From contig OZ029917.1 in NCBI GenBank assembly GCA_964023275.1, positions 20,805,988 to 20,869,987 on the forward strand: a DNA stretch of 64,000 bases. Reading direction: 5' to 3'. Every line of letters starts with the position of its first letter. The first letter of the stretch is position 1. The notes under the pieces were generated by a model. It had not been told where the DNA came from, searched no databases, and was given only the letters and a program-made list of their open reading frames with translations. The position numbers and the translations under genes were made by a program. The DNA is from Norana najaformis. Taxonomy: Eukaryota; Annelida; Clitellata; Crassiclitellata; Hormogastridae. Shown here in pieces: positions 40,201 through 52,551 of the stretch.

Positions 40201-41279
40201 GTGATGTTCCAGTGTAGAAAAATGCGCATGTTCAAACTTGGATATTAGTCCCCGATCGATGTAGCTATTGCTATGCAACACGGAAACGAAAGCTCAGCTG
40301 TGAATCTTGACGAGACAGAACAATGGACACGCCGGCGAAATGCACATGGACCTAAAATTCCATGTTCGATCTCTACCTATGCTCAATCTATGAGCCATCT
40401 CCACATGGGCATTGAAACATCTTAATTATGCTTTTGATTCGTTAGGCCTCGAAATGTGCATGGGCCTGTTATTCCGTCACCGATCTGTCAATGCTAAAAA
40501 GACAGGCCAGTTCTAAATACGCGATTAAACAACTAAATTTTTATTAATTAGGCCTCATGATGGTAACCACGACGCAATGTTCGGAGGCAGTGCCAAAACT
40601 GACCTAACTTATATTCCATCAAACGATCACAATGTCTCATGTGACCATACACTCAGAACTCTTACTTACCTTGTACCGCCTAATGACCTTTAACTGATTT
40701 AGTCCTAACTGCTAGACCACTTTCACCTACCTGACACCAACCTTAAACTGATTTAGTCCTAACTGCTAGACCACTTTCACCTACCTGACACCAACCTTAA
40801 ACTGATTTAGTCCTAACTGCTAGACCACTTTCACCTACCTGACACCAACCTTAAACTGATTTAGTCCTAACTGCTAGACCACTTTCACCTACCTGACACC
40901 AACCTTGAACTGATTTAATCCGAACTGAGAGACCACTTTGACCTACCTGACACCACACCTGTCCGAAAGGCCAGACTCGGATGGCGTAAGAGACAGCTGT
41001 GAACGGAACGCAGATGACGATGAAGATGAGATCTGCAGTAGCCAGACAGATGATCAGTAAGTTAGTTGTGCTGCGCATCTGCCGACTCACCGCCACGACG
41101 ACGATGACCAGGAGGTTTCCGGTGAATCCGATGACAGCGATGAGGCTGAAGATGACTGGTACTACCACCTGGATGGCTCTCTCGAAAGCTCGGGTGGCGT
41201 TGATGGCCTCCGACATATTGGCCTCCGACTCGTTGTCAAGGCCGATAGAAATCGCTAGAATGCTCGTCTCCTTATCCAT
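36394..41279 (-). CDS. Allatostatin-A / galanin-type peptide receptor (rhodopsin-class GPCR), two exons
   Basis: Exons 41279-40947 and 37221-36394 join in phase 0 to 386 aa. This is a seven-transmembrane receptor for a neuropeptide, expected in the plasma membrane and coupled to G proteins. Visible features: N-glycosylation sites at Asn16, 21 and 27; TM1 with GNLLVIV; TM2 with LATADL; ECL1 with WPFGQVWC (Cys110); DRY at 134-136 followed by LAVVHPISSMTLRT; CWFP in TM6 (270-273); NPFLY in TM7 (311-315); and FRKGFRSLL in helix 8. SFDRYLAVVHPISSMTLRT and the NPFLYAFLSESFRK region are typical of allatostatin-A and galanin receptors. I cannot choose between those names without a phylogeny. Confidence 0.93.
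37222..40686 (-). other. GPCR intron
   Basis: 3.7-kb intron (to 40946, including the tandem array). It holds a short attgtaattgtaat-tailed repeat end (37301-37360, minus) and a family A LINE 3' piece (38483-38803). Open frames at 38959-39165 and 39886-40182 have no recognisable similarity. Confidence 0.65.
38483..38803 (-). mobile_element. Family A LINE 3' end, truncated
   Basis: Shares the ATTACG tail, tttc-acagcgcccaacgaaag, the acaggcgctcagtcaaaac block and the region up to gtttgtatgatgggtc with the copy at 12916-13560. It stops there, giving an independent truncation point. The RT C-terminal frame is interrupted. Confidence 0.85.
40687..40949 (-). repeat. 54-bp tandem array, about five copies, containing the GPCR splice donor
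   Basis: The plus-strand words actgatttagtcctaactgc and acctacctgacacca recur every 54 bases. The donor string (CAGGTAGGT on the minus strand) lies at 40725-40733, 40779-40787, 40833-40841, 40887-40895 and 40941-40949. The oldest-looking unit is the one touching the exon. 54 bases equal 18 codons, so the reading frame is kept across units until a stop in the second unit. Confidence 0.96.
40947..41279 (-). CDS. GPCR exon 1: N-terminus, TM1, TM2, ECL1
   Basis: 111 codons, MDKETSILAISIGL through VWPFGQVWCQ. An in-frame TAA at 41307-41309 precedes the ATG, whose context GCTATGG is good. No cleavable signal peptide is apparent. The donor is TGTCAG|GTAGGT at 40946, inside the first unit of a 54-bp tandem array; a read-through frame continues for one 18-residue unit to a second identical donor. 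Confidence 0.94.
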
Positions 41280-41309
41280 AGCACCGGATTGCGATGCACG
41301 TAACAGTTA

Positions 41310-42075
41310 CAGTTGTATGGTTTGCACTGTCTGCGATGATCTACTTTGATATTCTGATTTATGTTGTGCTCAGTTACAGATTGTTAAGTTGTTCTAATCG
41401 CGTTTTTAGTGTTCTTTGATCCACCGTCCAACGCTGCGCTGTGTTGTGTTGCTTACGGTACGCTACACTATACATTGATATGACCTGTGTTGTACTGTAA
41501 GATATTGTGCAATTTTGTTTTCTTTACGCTGCGTTATTTTAAGTTACGTTACTTTACGCTGTGTTACGCTGTGTGATGCATTGCTGTGAGTCCGAAATAG
41601 TGTAGGCTTTTAGACGAAACCAGAGGATGAAGTGCGGAAGAGGAGCAGGAGGAGAAGACCGGACAGAATCGGAAACGTAGGCTTCATTTGCGACGAGACG
41701 ACTTATCCATTCCAAAACCGGAAGTAGACGGAGATGGAACAGGCATCGAAAAACCGGCTGAAATGTAGTATACAAAATGCATTTTACAATAACTCATAGC
41801 AGAGTACAAGGAATCATATAGAGCTTAGAACAAAAGAAAAATGTATAGGTGGATTTCCGTTATAGTGCGCAGGTAGCTAACAGGAAAGACTTTAAGGCAA
41901 TCTCTAATAGTTGGGGTTTCGTATGAATCAAAAACCAAATCAATGGCATTTCAGGAACTATCGACATTCTATACTCCTTTAAATGTGGAGTAGATCGAGA
42001 AGGAATCGCTGCTTTTACATGATACATATAGATTCTTTATTCGAGACGAAGAAAAACTAATGTATGATAACTATA
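41310..42075. other. 5' flank of the GPCR
   Basis: No promoter element was recognised. The stretch 41400-41580 is rich in ttacg, cgctgtgtt and related words but has no clean repeat. The rest is unique sequence. Confidence 0.5.
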
Positions 42076-43572
42076 TAGTTATATAACAAAAATGAATATT
42101 TTATACCACCAACAACGTGTATTTCGGGCGGGCCACTCCACATCTATGTCATTGTTAAATATGCAGGACAAAATATCTCAAGTTATTGATAATAATGAAT
42201 TCTCAATAGGAATTTTCTTCGTTCTTGCAAAGGCCTTTGATACTGTCGATCATAGTATCCTGTTAAAAAAGCTTGAAAACTATGGTGTTCGTGACACTCC
42301 ACTTCGTTGGTTTAAAAGTCATCGTGATCATAGACAGCAAAAAGTTATTTGCAGTGGTGTTTTATCACATATAAAACCTATAAGATGTAGGGTTCGACAA
42401 GGATCTAATTTGGCCCGATGTTGTTTCTACTTTATATTAATGATCTACCCATTTCTTCTTGTTTACTACATTTCATTCTTATTGCAGACGATACTAATGT
42501 TTTTATTGCATAAATCCTTAAACAAATTGTTAGAGATTATTAATTTAGCTAACTGGTTCAGGGCTAATCGTTTATCGTTGAACTTATCTAAAACTTGCTA
42601 CATTTTGTTTAGTTTCCACAGAAAGCCACTCCCACATCAAAGTATGTCTGTTTCCATTGACAGTATACCTATCTCTCAAACTAAGTCATCTAAGTTTCTT
42701 TGTGTTTATCTTGATGAGCATTTAACTTGGAATGAGCACATAAAGCATATATCAACTAAAACTGCTAAAAACGTTGGAGTACTGTCACGTATTAGTCATG
42801 TCTTACCTCTAGTCATACGTATAAATTTATATTATTCACTCATTTATCCCTATTTATCTTACTGTAATGTTGCATGGACATCTAATTATCCATCCCGGCT
42901 AAAGAGACTTGTTCTGCTTCAAAAACGAGTTGTCCGTATAATCTTAGGAAGATCTCCTTATTCTTCTTCGGAAAAATTTCATAACCTTGATATTTTGAAA
43001 CTTGATCGGATAAACAAATTACAGGTTGGTGAATTTATGTATAGGTTCGTACATAACTTATTTCCTTCTGCCTTCTCTGGTTATTTTTCATCCAAATTTA
43101 AGTACCACACTTATAATACCAGATCAAAGGGTAGTTATCAGATAAGTTATGCACGTCCAAACACTCGTCTATTTTTTATTAAATGCGCTGATCCTTCTTT
43201 ATGGAACAATTTATCTCATGACATTAGTATTCTGCCCAATATAAAATTATTTAAACATTATATACGCGCATATTTGAACGAACTCAATAAGTGAATTCAT
43301 GTGAATTAATTCATTCTGTAAGTTAAGTTTTTTGGTTCTTGTTGCAAAGTTCTTTTTGACCAAGTCCACTTGGACTATATGCCTGTTAAGTTGATTATTT
43401 GTCATTTCAAATAGCATTCCATGTGACGTAGGCGTCCTTAATAAGCGGAACATGGTTCTTTTTGGATCTGCCTGTTGTATCCCACATGAATTTTTTTTAA
43501 TGTAATATGCTATATGCTGTTGTCTTTTTGTGAAGCAATAAAAAATGAAATGAAAAAAATGAATGAATAAAG
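42076..43572 (+). mobile_element. 5'-truncated non-LTR retrotransposon (Jockey/CR1-like) with broken reverse transcriptase
   Basis: The frame at 42092-43294 (400 codons) covers RT fingers to thumb: FRAGHSTSMSLLNMQDKISQ, AKAFDTVDHSILLKKLENYG, then NRLSLNLSKTCYILF and a C-terminal LWNNL motif. Between about 42395 and 42510 the main frame is shifted: the ADDTN catalytic box (42484-42498) lies in another frame, so two compensating indels have destroyed the palm. The endonuclease domain is absent. The 3' end has AATAAA-like and atgaa/atga repeats (43535-43572), as in Jockey/CR1 elements. Confidence 0.85.
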
Positions 43573-43679
43573 TGATGAAACGACGCATTAATATCAGACT
43601 ACCGTGTGGCGATTAGATCGGTTAGACAAAACTGAGGTTTGGTGGCGTATTACATCTAATTTAGTTCCTTTATCGTTGT

Positions 43680-43966
43680 CCGTCACTGAACGGTAGATCT
43701 CAAGGAGTCTTGGAAACTGAAAACACTTCTTTTCCAGAAATCTTATCCTGATTCTTCCTCTTCCTCATATCTCTCTTCTCGCTTCAATTTCAAACAGCAT
43801 CCACCGTAGCCGTCCGACTGTCTGAGTGCCTGACTCCTGGATCTTGACCCTTTTGCCTATCGATTTTGTTTTGACTGAGCGCCTGTGAATAAGCTGGTTC
43901 CCGCGACTTAGCTTTTGTTGAGCGCTGTAGAAATCTCGAGATTACGATTACGATTACGATTGGAAA
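43680..43966 (+). mobile_element. Family A LINE 3' end, plus orientation
   Basis: Starts within the RT C-terminus (SWKLKTLLFQKSYPDSSSSS to KQHPP and stop), parallel to LKTFLFHRSYP at 13078-13581. It continues through cgattttgttttgactgagc, gctggttcccgcgacttagc and ends gagcgctgtagaaatctcga plus four ATTACG units. Confidence 0.85.
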
Positions 43967-46497
43967 CCCTGAAGAATTGTTTTGCTCCTCTTTGAGGTCA
44001 ATGCGTTCATTCATGAATCGTTCCGGTTCAGGGGACAGGCAGAGATTTATTACGGCTTTTCTCGTCATGTGAGCTGCTGCATAGATAGGAGAAAGCCAGT
44101 TAAGAGAAAACTAATCTAGCCAAGAAAGTGGAGTTGGTTATAATAGATGCGCCACAAAAGTGTTTCATTGCATTTGCGTTGAATTACAAATGGTAGGTCA
44201 GTGTTTTCTTATTGTACTTAAGAACAACGACGAGGCCTATGGTGATTGAAAAGCGGATTACTGCGTATTACCAAAAGTAGTATAGGATAAACATACTTTG
44301 TCATCAAATGTAATCACGCTAATAAATCCGAAAGTTGCTTTCCTGTTCGTCTCTCTGTTCTTCCACCTCGCCGTCTGTATCTGTATCTTTCTCCGTCCTT
44401 CCAAATTTCGCTCTCATGTCTTTCTTGTGTCTTTACTTAATGCCTTTTTTGTATAGAAATACCCAGACACGTAAATATTACGACGTCGATTAAACGTTGT
44501 TAATGCCCTCGATTAACGCGTAATTTCAACGCCGATTAAAAAGGTCTCTGTGTGAAACTATTTTCTGTTAATATTTCTAAATGTGGACGCATGAGTTGGC
44601 GTTGTAACCAGCGCAATATAAACTGCTGTTTATCTGTTGTGGTATCTAGTAACATATAGTAATAATAGTAATATTTAGTAATAACTTCGCCACCTGTGCT
44701 AGTCCCAAGCCTCGGCAAAGGAGGATGTTTGGTCGGTAGGGTGCAGATACTACAAGTCGTAAAACAAAAAAAAAAGAAACACGGTAGAAACCGACTGCGA
44801 GACGGATGCGCATAGGCTGAGTCTGATTAAACACATTTTTAAAGGCTATATACTTTGAACGTTTTTACAATGGAATGATGGTTGAAAAATGGTTAACAAT
44901 TTGTAGGTTCTATGTTTCAATTTTACGAAGATTATTCAGTTTGTTGAGGTATACTTAATTTGCAGTTAATTTGCGGTTAATTTGTTGTTCATCGCTCCAG
45001 TAATTATAATTTAAAATTAATCGATTGGCAGCACATACAAATGTACTACATACATACATCTCTCTTTTATCATCTTCTACTTTAATGCTATTGTGTATCC
45101 GTGTGTCTGACTGCGTGCTATCTGCCTCCTTTCACTATTTGTTTACATTTAACCATGAAATTAAAATTTATGCTCTTGTAATTTAAAGACACCAAATATG
45201 TGGCGCACCTGCAGGAGGCAAAAGTAATGACATTAATGCCGATTTTCAATTTTATGATTAATATTAATGTTTTTAAAGATGCCTCAGAAATTGACAGAAA
45301 ACATCCTTGTGTAGCCTACTGAGCATAATTTCTGGGCCTTTGCGTAACATTTAGAGATAATTTTGCCTTTACTTTTGCGATGTACATGAGTAATCTAGTT
45401 TGCATTGGCTTCTACGGCCATGGATTGCAGACAGATACATGTAAGTCTATAATCGTTTAGGCATAGTTTATGGAGGTAGTTTTGACATTCATTTTACAGC
45501 CAAACTCCTCAGCCACTGCTAAATTTCGGCATCGACATATTTTGAGTTACATGTACAAAGCAACGCAGACGTTCGGCAGCATCGTCCGGCCATATATTAT
45601 GGCTGGGCGCTAATTATAAGTGGGTTGTTGTTGATACACGTTAAAAGGTATTGGTGATTTATGAAGAACTCTGTATTATATGTATGCACGCGTGTACCTA
45701 TACGCATGTAGATGTATGCATGTATGTGTTCTGTGTGACCAAATGTATGATTTTTAATGCAGACGTTGGATTGAACGTGATATATGTGTCTGTACGTAAT
45801 GTCATTATCTACGTTAGGACACTTTGTATAGGGTACTTCAGTTCCCCGAAGCCATTCTTTTTCCGCGAAAGCATCGAGCAATTACTCGCTAAATTCAAAA
45901 TGCGACAGCACCATACATCTTGCATAAATATACGTGTATGAATATTTATGTCTATGCATGTTATAACTTGCATGAGTAGCCTGAACCTAGGACACTGCAG
46001 GTGCACTTAGATTTAAATTCGCTATTATCGGATATAAACTGAAAGGTCTGATATGGAAGGTTTTTCTTATAATTTATCTGTAAAGTCCAATGCAGACCAA
46101 ATACATAAAACACCTATTAGGAAGAGAAATGTCCGTGTTCATACAGGAAACGGTCGACTACCAGTTCATCGTTTGTTTTCTTTGACTCATCTTAAAAGCA
46201 GCTGTAGGTCAAACTGGAACGGGGCCTGGAGAGCCTAAGATCCGTCGCTTTCTAAATCCTACGAACAGCCAGCCTTTCGTCAAAATAAAGTAGAAAGAAA
46301 CACGAAAATAGTTCCTATTCGAGGCAACTGTGGGCCCTATATTTATCAGCCTCACTGACGTCATGTGTCCTTATAAACTCGGTCGGTTGTTAACAGAGGA
46401 ATATGAATGAAAACAACGCTTCGCCCGAAATCAGTGCAAGTTAATTGATTGATTTGATTGAAAATTTAGTTCAAGTGCAAGTTGATAGCTTAACAGA
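43967..46497. other. Gene-free region
   Basis: AT-rich unique sequence. TATG/CATG words cluster at 45670-45735 and cgattaa words at 44485-44540. No gene, RNA or clear repeat family was recognised. Confidence 0.5.
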
Positions 46498-46665
46498 AGA
46501 AACAAGATGTTAGGTGAAACTAATAACGGCTTAACGGGATTTAGGACAATTTATAAGGTGTTAGGTGAAACTAGTTATGAGCTTAACAGGTCTTATGAGA
46601 AACAAGATGCTAGGTGAAACTAAGAAACCAGTTAGGATCTTAACAGGTTTCAGAACAAAGAAGGT
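46498..46665. repeat. Degenerate tandem repeat, about 55-bp period, three copies
   Basis: The words gttaggtgaaacta and gagcttaacagg recur near 46509, 46560 and 46610 with variable spacing. Confidence 0.75.
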
Positions 46666-47923
46666 GTAAGGTTACCTAAGATACGATTTACGGGTCGTCC
46701 GAGTGTATGTACTGTCTTAGTCAAAGGTCAGAAGGTCAAAAAATTTACACCTCTATAGAAACTCTTCAGAAGCGTACTCGTCAGATTTGGTGGACCCTTC
46801 GGTTGAAGCGTAAACATGGCCACAGGTGCAATGCAACCAGACATCATTCAACCTCATAACCCGCTCTAGGGCTGAAATTGCCCTGAGATTCTACGGGCGT
46901 TCATCCATCTTAATGAAAACTACATTTCTTTTACTTAAATCCAATGTGCTTGCCAGCACGGAATCCACAGTGCCAAACCTCCAGTCATAAAACATGTCCT
47001 TTATTAAGCTGTCACGGATTAAATGAATGGAAGAGCCAACCTTTAAGGACAATATTTATTGATGGCGGTGATGGTGCTTGTGGTGGCGGTGGTGATGATG
47101 ATAACGGCAATGCCAGTATCAAAGACGGTGATCATGATGACGATGCTAGTGGTGATGATTATGTGCGTATGGTGAGTTTCTTGGCCATTCATTAACTGCT
47201 CATCTGGATGATAACGACGACAGAATGTTATAACTAGGATGGAAGGGAGATGATTAGGATATATATGAAGAAGTTGAAGAGGCCATAGCTATTAAATGTC
47301 CCAGATAAAATTTGCTAAGCCTTGAAATGCAGAAGAGGGCAAGTATGTTGACCTCTGACCTGAATAGAGTACGTTACAGGTTTCTATTCTTGGAAATATG
47401 AAACATAAAATAACCAGAGCATAGATTCGATAACACAATGTATCATTAAATATGATCCTGTCATAATCAGGCTTCCATAATAATTACGGGCATACGTTGC
47501 GTTGTTATAGAACGAAATTAGACATCTTTTGAAACGGCGCCTTTAGTCGTACAGTAGATAACAAAGCCGAAGATAATTATGCTAGCTTCTCTGGCGTTTT
47601 GATGAATTTATAAACTATTTGGAAAAACGCGGTGAGTTAAAACATTAACGGATTTATTGACTTCTGTAACACCTAATTCCACAATATACACATTTATCAA
47701 TAGCTGGCATAGCCGAGTTCCCTGTAGAGCGCTCAAAAACCGAAATTTCCAATTTACTTGTTGTCCTGCAGATGGTGGACAGAACCCACAACATCTGCAG
47801 GGTCTGCAATCCAACACAGCAACGACTAGACAACAACGACTAGACGACAACGCCACGAAGATGATGATACAGTTTATGAGTTACCATTTTGAACAGGATA
47901 TTAGGGTTATAGACACATAACGC
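46666..47923. other. Gene-free region
   Basis: Contains a ggtgat/gatgat-rich tract (47059-47160) whose open frame is repeat-derived. No similarity was seen in the frames at 47608-47920. Confidence 0.5.
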
Positions 47924-48150
47924 CTAATCGTAATCGTAATCGAAATTCCGAGATTTCTACAGCACCCAACGAAAGCCACGTCATGGGGACCAGCTTATTC
48001 ACAGGCGCTCAGTCAAAACAAAATCGATAGGCAAAAAGGGTTTGGTTCCAAGTCAAGATCCAAAAGTCAGGCAGAGAGGCAGCGTGCCATCTACGGTCGG
48101 TGATGCTTAGAATTTTGAGCGAAAAGAGGGATAAGACGAAGAAGGGGAAG
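47924..48150 (-). mobile_element. Family A LINE 3' end, truncated
   Basis: ATTACG-type tail, then agatttctacagcacccaac, the agcttattcacaggcgctca block and aaaacaaaatcgataggc, truncated in the 3' part of the RT frame. Confidence 0.85.
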
Positions 48151-48228
48151 GCTGCGTATGCCACGAATATACATGTGTAATGACTTACAAATGCCATTTA
48201 CATAATCGGTGAGAGACATAGTAAACTC

Positions 48229-48290
48229 GCGCCTGGGACTAAGCTGGTTCCCGCGACTTAGCTTACGTTGGGCGCTTTAGAAATCTCGAG
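48229..48290 (+). mobile_element. Short family A 3' end in inverted orientation
   Basis: gctggttcccgcgacttagc followed by gggcgctttagaaatctcga, with no ATTACG array left. It lies 80 bases from the oppositely oriented copy at 47924-48150. Confidence 0.8.
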
Positions 48291-49911
48291 TTTTTATGAT
48301 TACTATAAAAAAATAACGCCCAAGTTACGAGCATCTTCAGCCAACTCAACAAGTTAGTTGCTCAGGTTTAAAGATTTAAGTCATTCAAATTTTGTTAAGC
48401 TCTTATGGAGCGCCCGTTGGTAGAAATTCAGTTTTCGACGGGAGGAGCATGGAGCAGTGAATGCTGGTGATTCCCATAACGCAGATGCCAAGATATCATG
48501 TTTTAGTGTATTCAGATAAATTGATTGCCAAGGGTGCTATTTAACAGTTTTACAATTTGGAGGCGGTTTACATGTGAAGTCAAATTTCAGAAGATGGCAA
48601 CGTGATCTCCGTAAATTTTGACCAAGCGGCAGTTAGAAGCGCGGATAGCAATTGCATTATCTGCACTTTACCTCCTAGGTTTAAAACAATGAAGTTGATT
48701 GCATTGAGTTTAAAACAATGAAGTTGATTAGATTGAGTTTAAAACAATGAAGTTGACTGGATTGTTTGCAAGGGGTGAATGAGTAGCGCAGCAATAAGTG
48801 GCGTGACCTCTCTCTTCTCAGCTTCCAGACCGCTGTGCATTGTTGTGGATGCTGGCAGCCTCGATCTTCCTCTGGGTTTGTTGCGTGAATGTCGATCCTG
48901 AATGAGGCGCATTAGGCGTCAGCACTTGGCACCAATTCGGCACCAATAAACGACATCGAACAGCTTAACACGAATTGTCCTTGGTTCCGTCTTCTCCATC
49001 TCCGTGTCTCCCTCCATCCGTCTGTAAATCTGTTTCTGTAAGTGTATATGTCGCTGTCTATGTCTCGCTAGGGCTCTTGCGCATTAAACCTATATATATA
49101 TATGCATATATACATACATGTCTATATATTTAGTTCATCGACCTCTTAAGTGTATGCTTTGACTGATTTGCCATCAAAATCAAATTAATTTTGTAGAATA
49201 TTCGGGATGTACACACGTTAAGCACAGTTGGATTGGCCTAACCGAGGAGCTTGAAATCACATGTATATTGTAAATACCTTTGCATAACACCCAACGTATA
49301 CGTGTAAGATTGCATATGGAATTGATTTTGCATATGAATTTTGGATGAGTCTAATCCGACCGTTTTATTTTGTCTAACCTTTAACTTGTGTCACTAGTGT
49401 TTGCGTTATACATACATAGAGGCAATGCGTGGCGTTCGTTACGTTCATCCGGCGGACAACCGACCGTGCAGAAATAACAGAAGCGTTTTAACTTAAACAG
49501 ATGGACGCAGAGAGAGAGAGAGAGACACAGACACAGACACAGACATAGACAGATGCAAAACAGGATAGACAGATACATATCGGAACAACAGAAACCACAG
49601 AGACGCAGTCAACTGAACCGATAGATTCGGTCTGCAAGAACTACATCTAGACATACACAGGCAAACAGATGAAAAGACTCTTTCTTCTCCATTGAGAAGG
49701 AGAATCAGAAAGACAATCACATCACAGACTGACAGAGGGAGAACGTTAAAGTGACAGAAATAGACGCATACAGACAGAGGTACTGATAAACAGATCGCCT
49801 GACCAACAGAACCTGACTGATACACTGACTGACTGACTCATTGAAACACACATACGCATAAGGGCAGGCAAACAAAGAGACAGCCATAACATATTTCCAC
49901 GAGTTAATAGG
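48291..49911. other. Gene-free region with short repeats
   Basis: Three tandem 29-bp units, core gtttaaaacaatgaagttga, lie at 48679-48765. An ACAG/AGAG-rich low-complexity tract spans 49508-49860. No gene was recognised. Confidence 0.6.
48679..48765 (+). repeat. Three tandem copies of a 29-bp unit
   Basis: gtttaaaacaatgaagttga recurs at exact 29-base spacing (48679, 48708, 48737). Confidence 0.93.
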
Positions 49912-49999
49912 ATATTTCCATGCCAACTGAATGAATCTATTTATGTTTTTCTTGGTTAAGAAAAACATAAACAGATTCATTCAGTTGGCATGGAAATAT
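49912..49999. repeat. Near-perfect hairpin: 42-bp arms, 4-base loop
   Basis: The left arm 49912-49953 and right arm 49958-49999 are reverse complements with a single mismatch (position 39 of the stem is fine; the A at 49940 faces a C). The loop is ggtt. The flanks are low complexity on the left and unique on the right. Confidence 0.97.
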
Positions 50000-50244
50000 G
50001 AGAAGCGATGCTCTTCCCTGAACTGCGTCTTCGGAGGGGGAATCTAAGAAGGAGGAGTTCACAAGGGTGTCATGACATCGGGTGTTTCGTTGCATCGTCA
50101 TCCGACGACCAAAGGTCGCCGAAAGGTTACGCTAGGTCAGCAATGACGTGTATCGTTCGGTGACGAAGCAACGAACGAAACGCAACTGACTAAGCCTACA
50201 CCGTCTTCATAAAGAAAGCCGACGGATGCAGAAGCCCTTCACAT

Positions 50245-50430
50245 TCCTCCTTCTCCTCCTTCTTCTCCATCTCCTCCTCAGTCATTTCCTGCTCTCCTTC
50301 TAATCCTTCTACTTCTCTCCTCTTCGACATCTTCCTCCTCTTTCTGCTCCTCCTCCTGTTTCTAATCCTTCTACTTTCCCCTCGACCTTTTTCTCGTCCT
50401 CTTCTGCTCCTAAACCTCCTACTTCTATTC
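50245..50430 (+). repeat. Polypyrimidine tract, CTC/TTC-rich
   Basis: About 185 bases that are nearly all C and T on the plus strand, made of cttctcctc-like words, with few purine interruptions. Confidence 0.85.
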
Positions 50431-52485
50431 TTCTATTTACATGTATCAAGAGGACCCAACTTGCTTACAAATTGGACGAATATTATTTATTGATACACGC
50501 ATTATCACATCTAATGTGCACTTTATAGGATGTCTTAGCTGTAGTGGCGCTATGTAATTGGAAAGAGTGCACTAAATTCAGCCGCCAGTTGTCGCTTTTG
50601 ATGTTAGGCAATTCCTCTCTATGCAAAAATGCTCAGTCCGTTGTGACTGAGAGATAACTGTTAAGCTCATGCTAAATAAAAGCTGACCAACCGCCTGTTA
50701 ACTTATTACTGTTGAATGAATACTGAATGAATGACTGAGTGACCGGATGATTTAGTGACTATCTGGCTTATTCACTTATTAAATAACTAACTTATTTATT
50801 TACTTACTCAATTACTCACTCAATTACTCACTCACTCATTCACTCACTCGCTCGCTCGCTCACTCGCTCACTGTGACTTCATGCATGCAGTACTTTTTCT
50901 TTTTTGCCTCTTTCCACTTCATCTGTGGGAAAAGTGGTTGGATGGATCAAGGCGAAAAGGCCATCCATACAACCGTCTTATCATCCCATTCCTCCTTCCT
51001 ATAGCATTAAACATCTTTCGTGTATTCCAATCTTCCTGCCCGCCTTGCTTCTTTCACTTATCCAACATTTCATCGTTCATTCCATCCATCTCTGCATCCA
51101 AAGACCGGTCCTGCTATCCAGCATAATATGCTCCGTTGGAAATCCCTGCTGTTCGACGCCCTTGACACGACTTATCTCCATTATTCTCGTCCATTTTCTG
51201 CTATTCGACGAATCATCTGATTGGCTATCCTGAGACGGCACCAAGCGCTGAAGCTGCCTTCATCGGCTGGCACCGACAGGTCTTAATTTACCTATGGCAC
51301 CAAGCTTTGATGCCATTCCGCCATTCCCAGAACACTCAATTTGTCACACTACCTACCGCAACACGACCACATATCATAAATACTGTAGCTCGGGCAGGCC
51401 ATAATTTATTTATAACATAGTACATCACTTATTAGATATATAATAGAATATATACAGTGTAGTATACACGAAGTATATATTTAGTGTGCACCAATCAAAA
51501 CATCATTATAATTTTAATGTATGTATTATTACTTACTTACTTATGTAAGAATGTATCAAGACCATTAATGTAGAGCCTTTTTAATACCTAACTGGCATCA
51601 ATTACTACTTTGCTAGACAGGTTGAGAAATTTTAAGGAATGAAGACAGAGATTAAGCACAGATGATGTGGTTGTTAGCTAAAGAAATCGTATGGGGAAAC
51701 GTATCTAACAGACCGTGAATTTCACGGTTTTCCCAACTCTGTTCATTTTCACGTCGTTAATTAGCGTCTTCCCTATCTACCTGTTGCTTAGCAACAATTA
51801 TGGCCAAGGTCGTGCTTAGCCAATATAGAGCGCCTGGACACCCGACTCATTCAAAATGGCCGTCAGTCAACGAGATAATATCCTCCGGTAAAAGGGAAAT
51901 AATGAAATCTGAAATGTAATATATCACGCCTCGACTCGAGCTGCTCCTCTACATGTGTGCACATCGTATATATATATGTATATATATAGTTACAAGTTCA
52001 CGTGTAAGGGGGAGGATTATATGTTTGATAGAGACACGTGTCCACGCAACAGCTGGGAAGTAACAGGTGCTTGGGCAGTTGGGTTTTAAGGAGTGTCTGT
52101 GGGAGTGGTGTCTCGCTGAGCGGGAAATAAAGATAAAGGGAGCCTAAAGGTGTACAAAAAGAACTTCTTCTGGACGAGGCGACTGTTGAATTTTACTGTT
52201 TTTGAAGTCGAATGTCTGATGCTGTCGAGGAAAAAGATGTTTTTAAACCTTATAATGTTGTTGCTAGTTTCTACCCCGCAAAGACAACGAGCCTATTAAG
52301 GCCAGCGCACAACAATATGTATATATAATCTGTAATTTATGTGCACTAAGTCGTTTTCCTTGTTATGTTCAGACGCCAACTTCACCCAATCATCATTATA
52401 TGGGTAATTTTGCATAACACAAATAAATGTATTTAACTCATTTGGCTTACATACAAACTTTTACGTATACTAAAGCTGTGTATAT

Positions 52486-52496
52486 ACATATGTATG

Positions 52497-52530
<34 letters not shown>

Positions 52531-52551
52531 TGTATGTATGTATGTATGTAG
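52486..52551 (+). repeat. TATG microsatellite
   Basis: About 14 tatg units, the last 11 without interruption. Confidence 0.95.
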
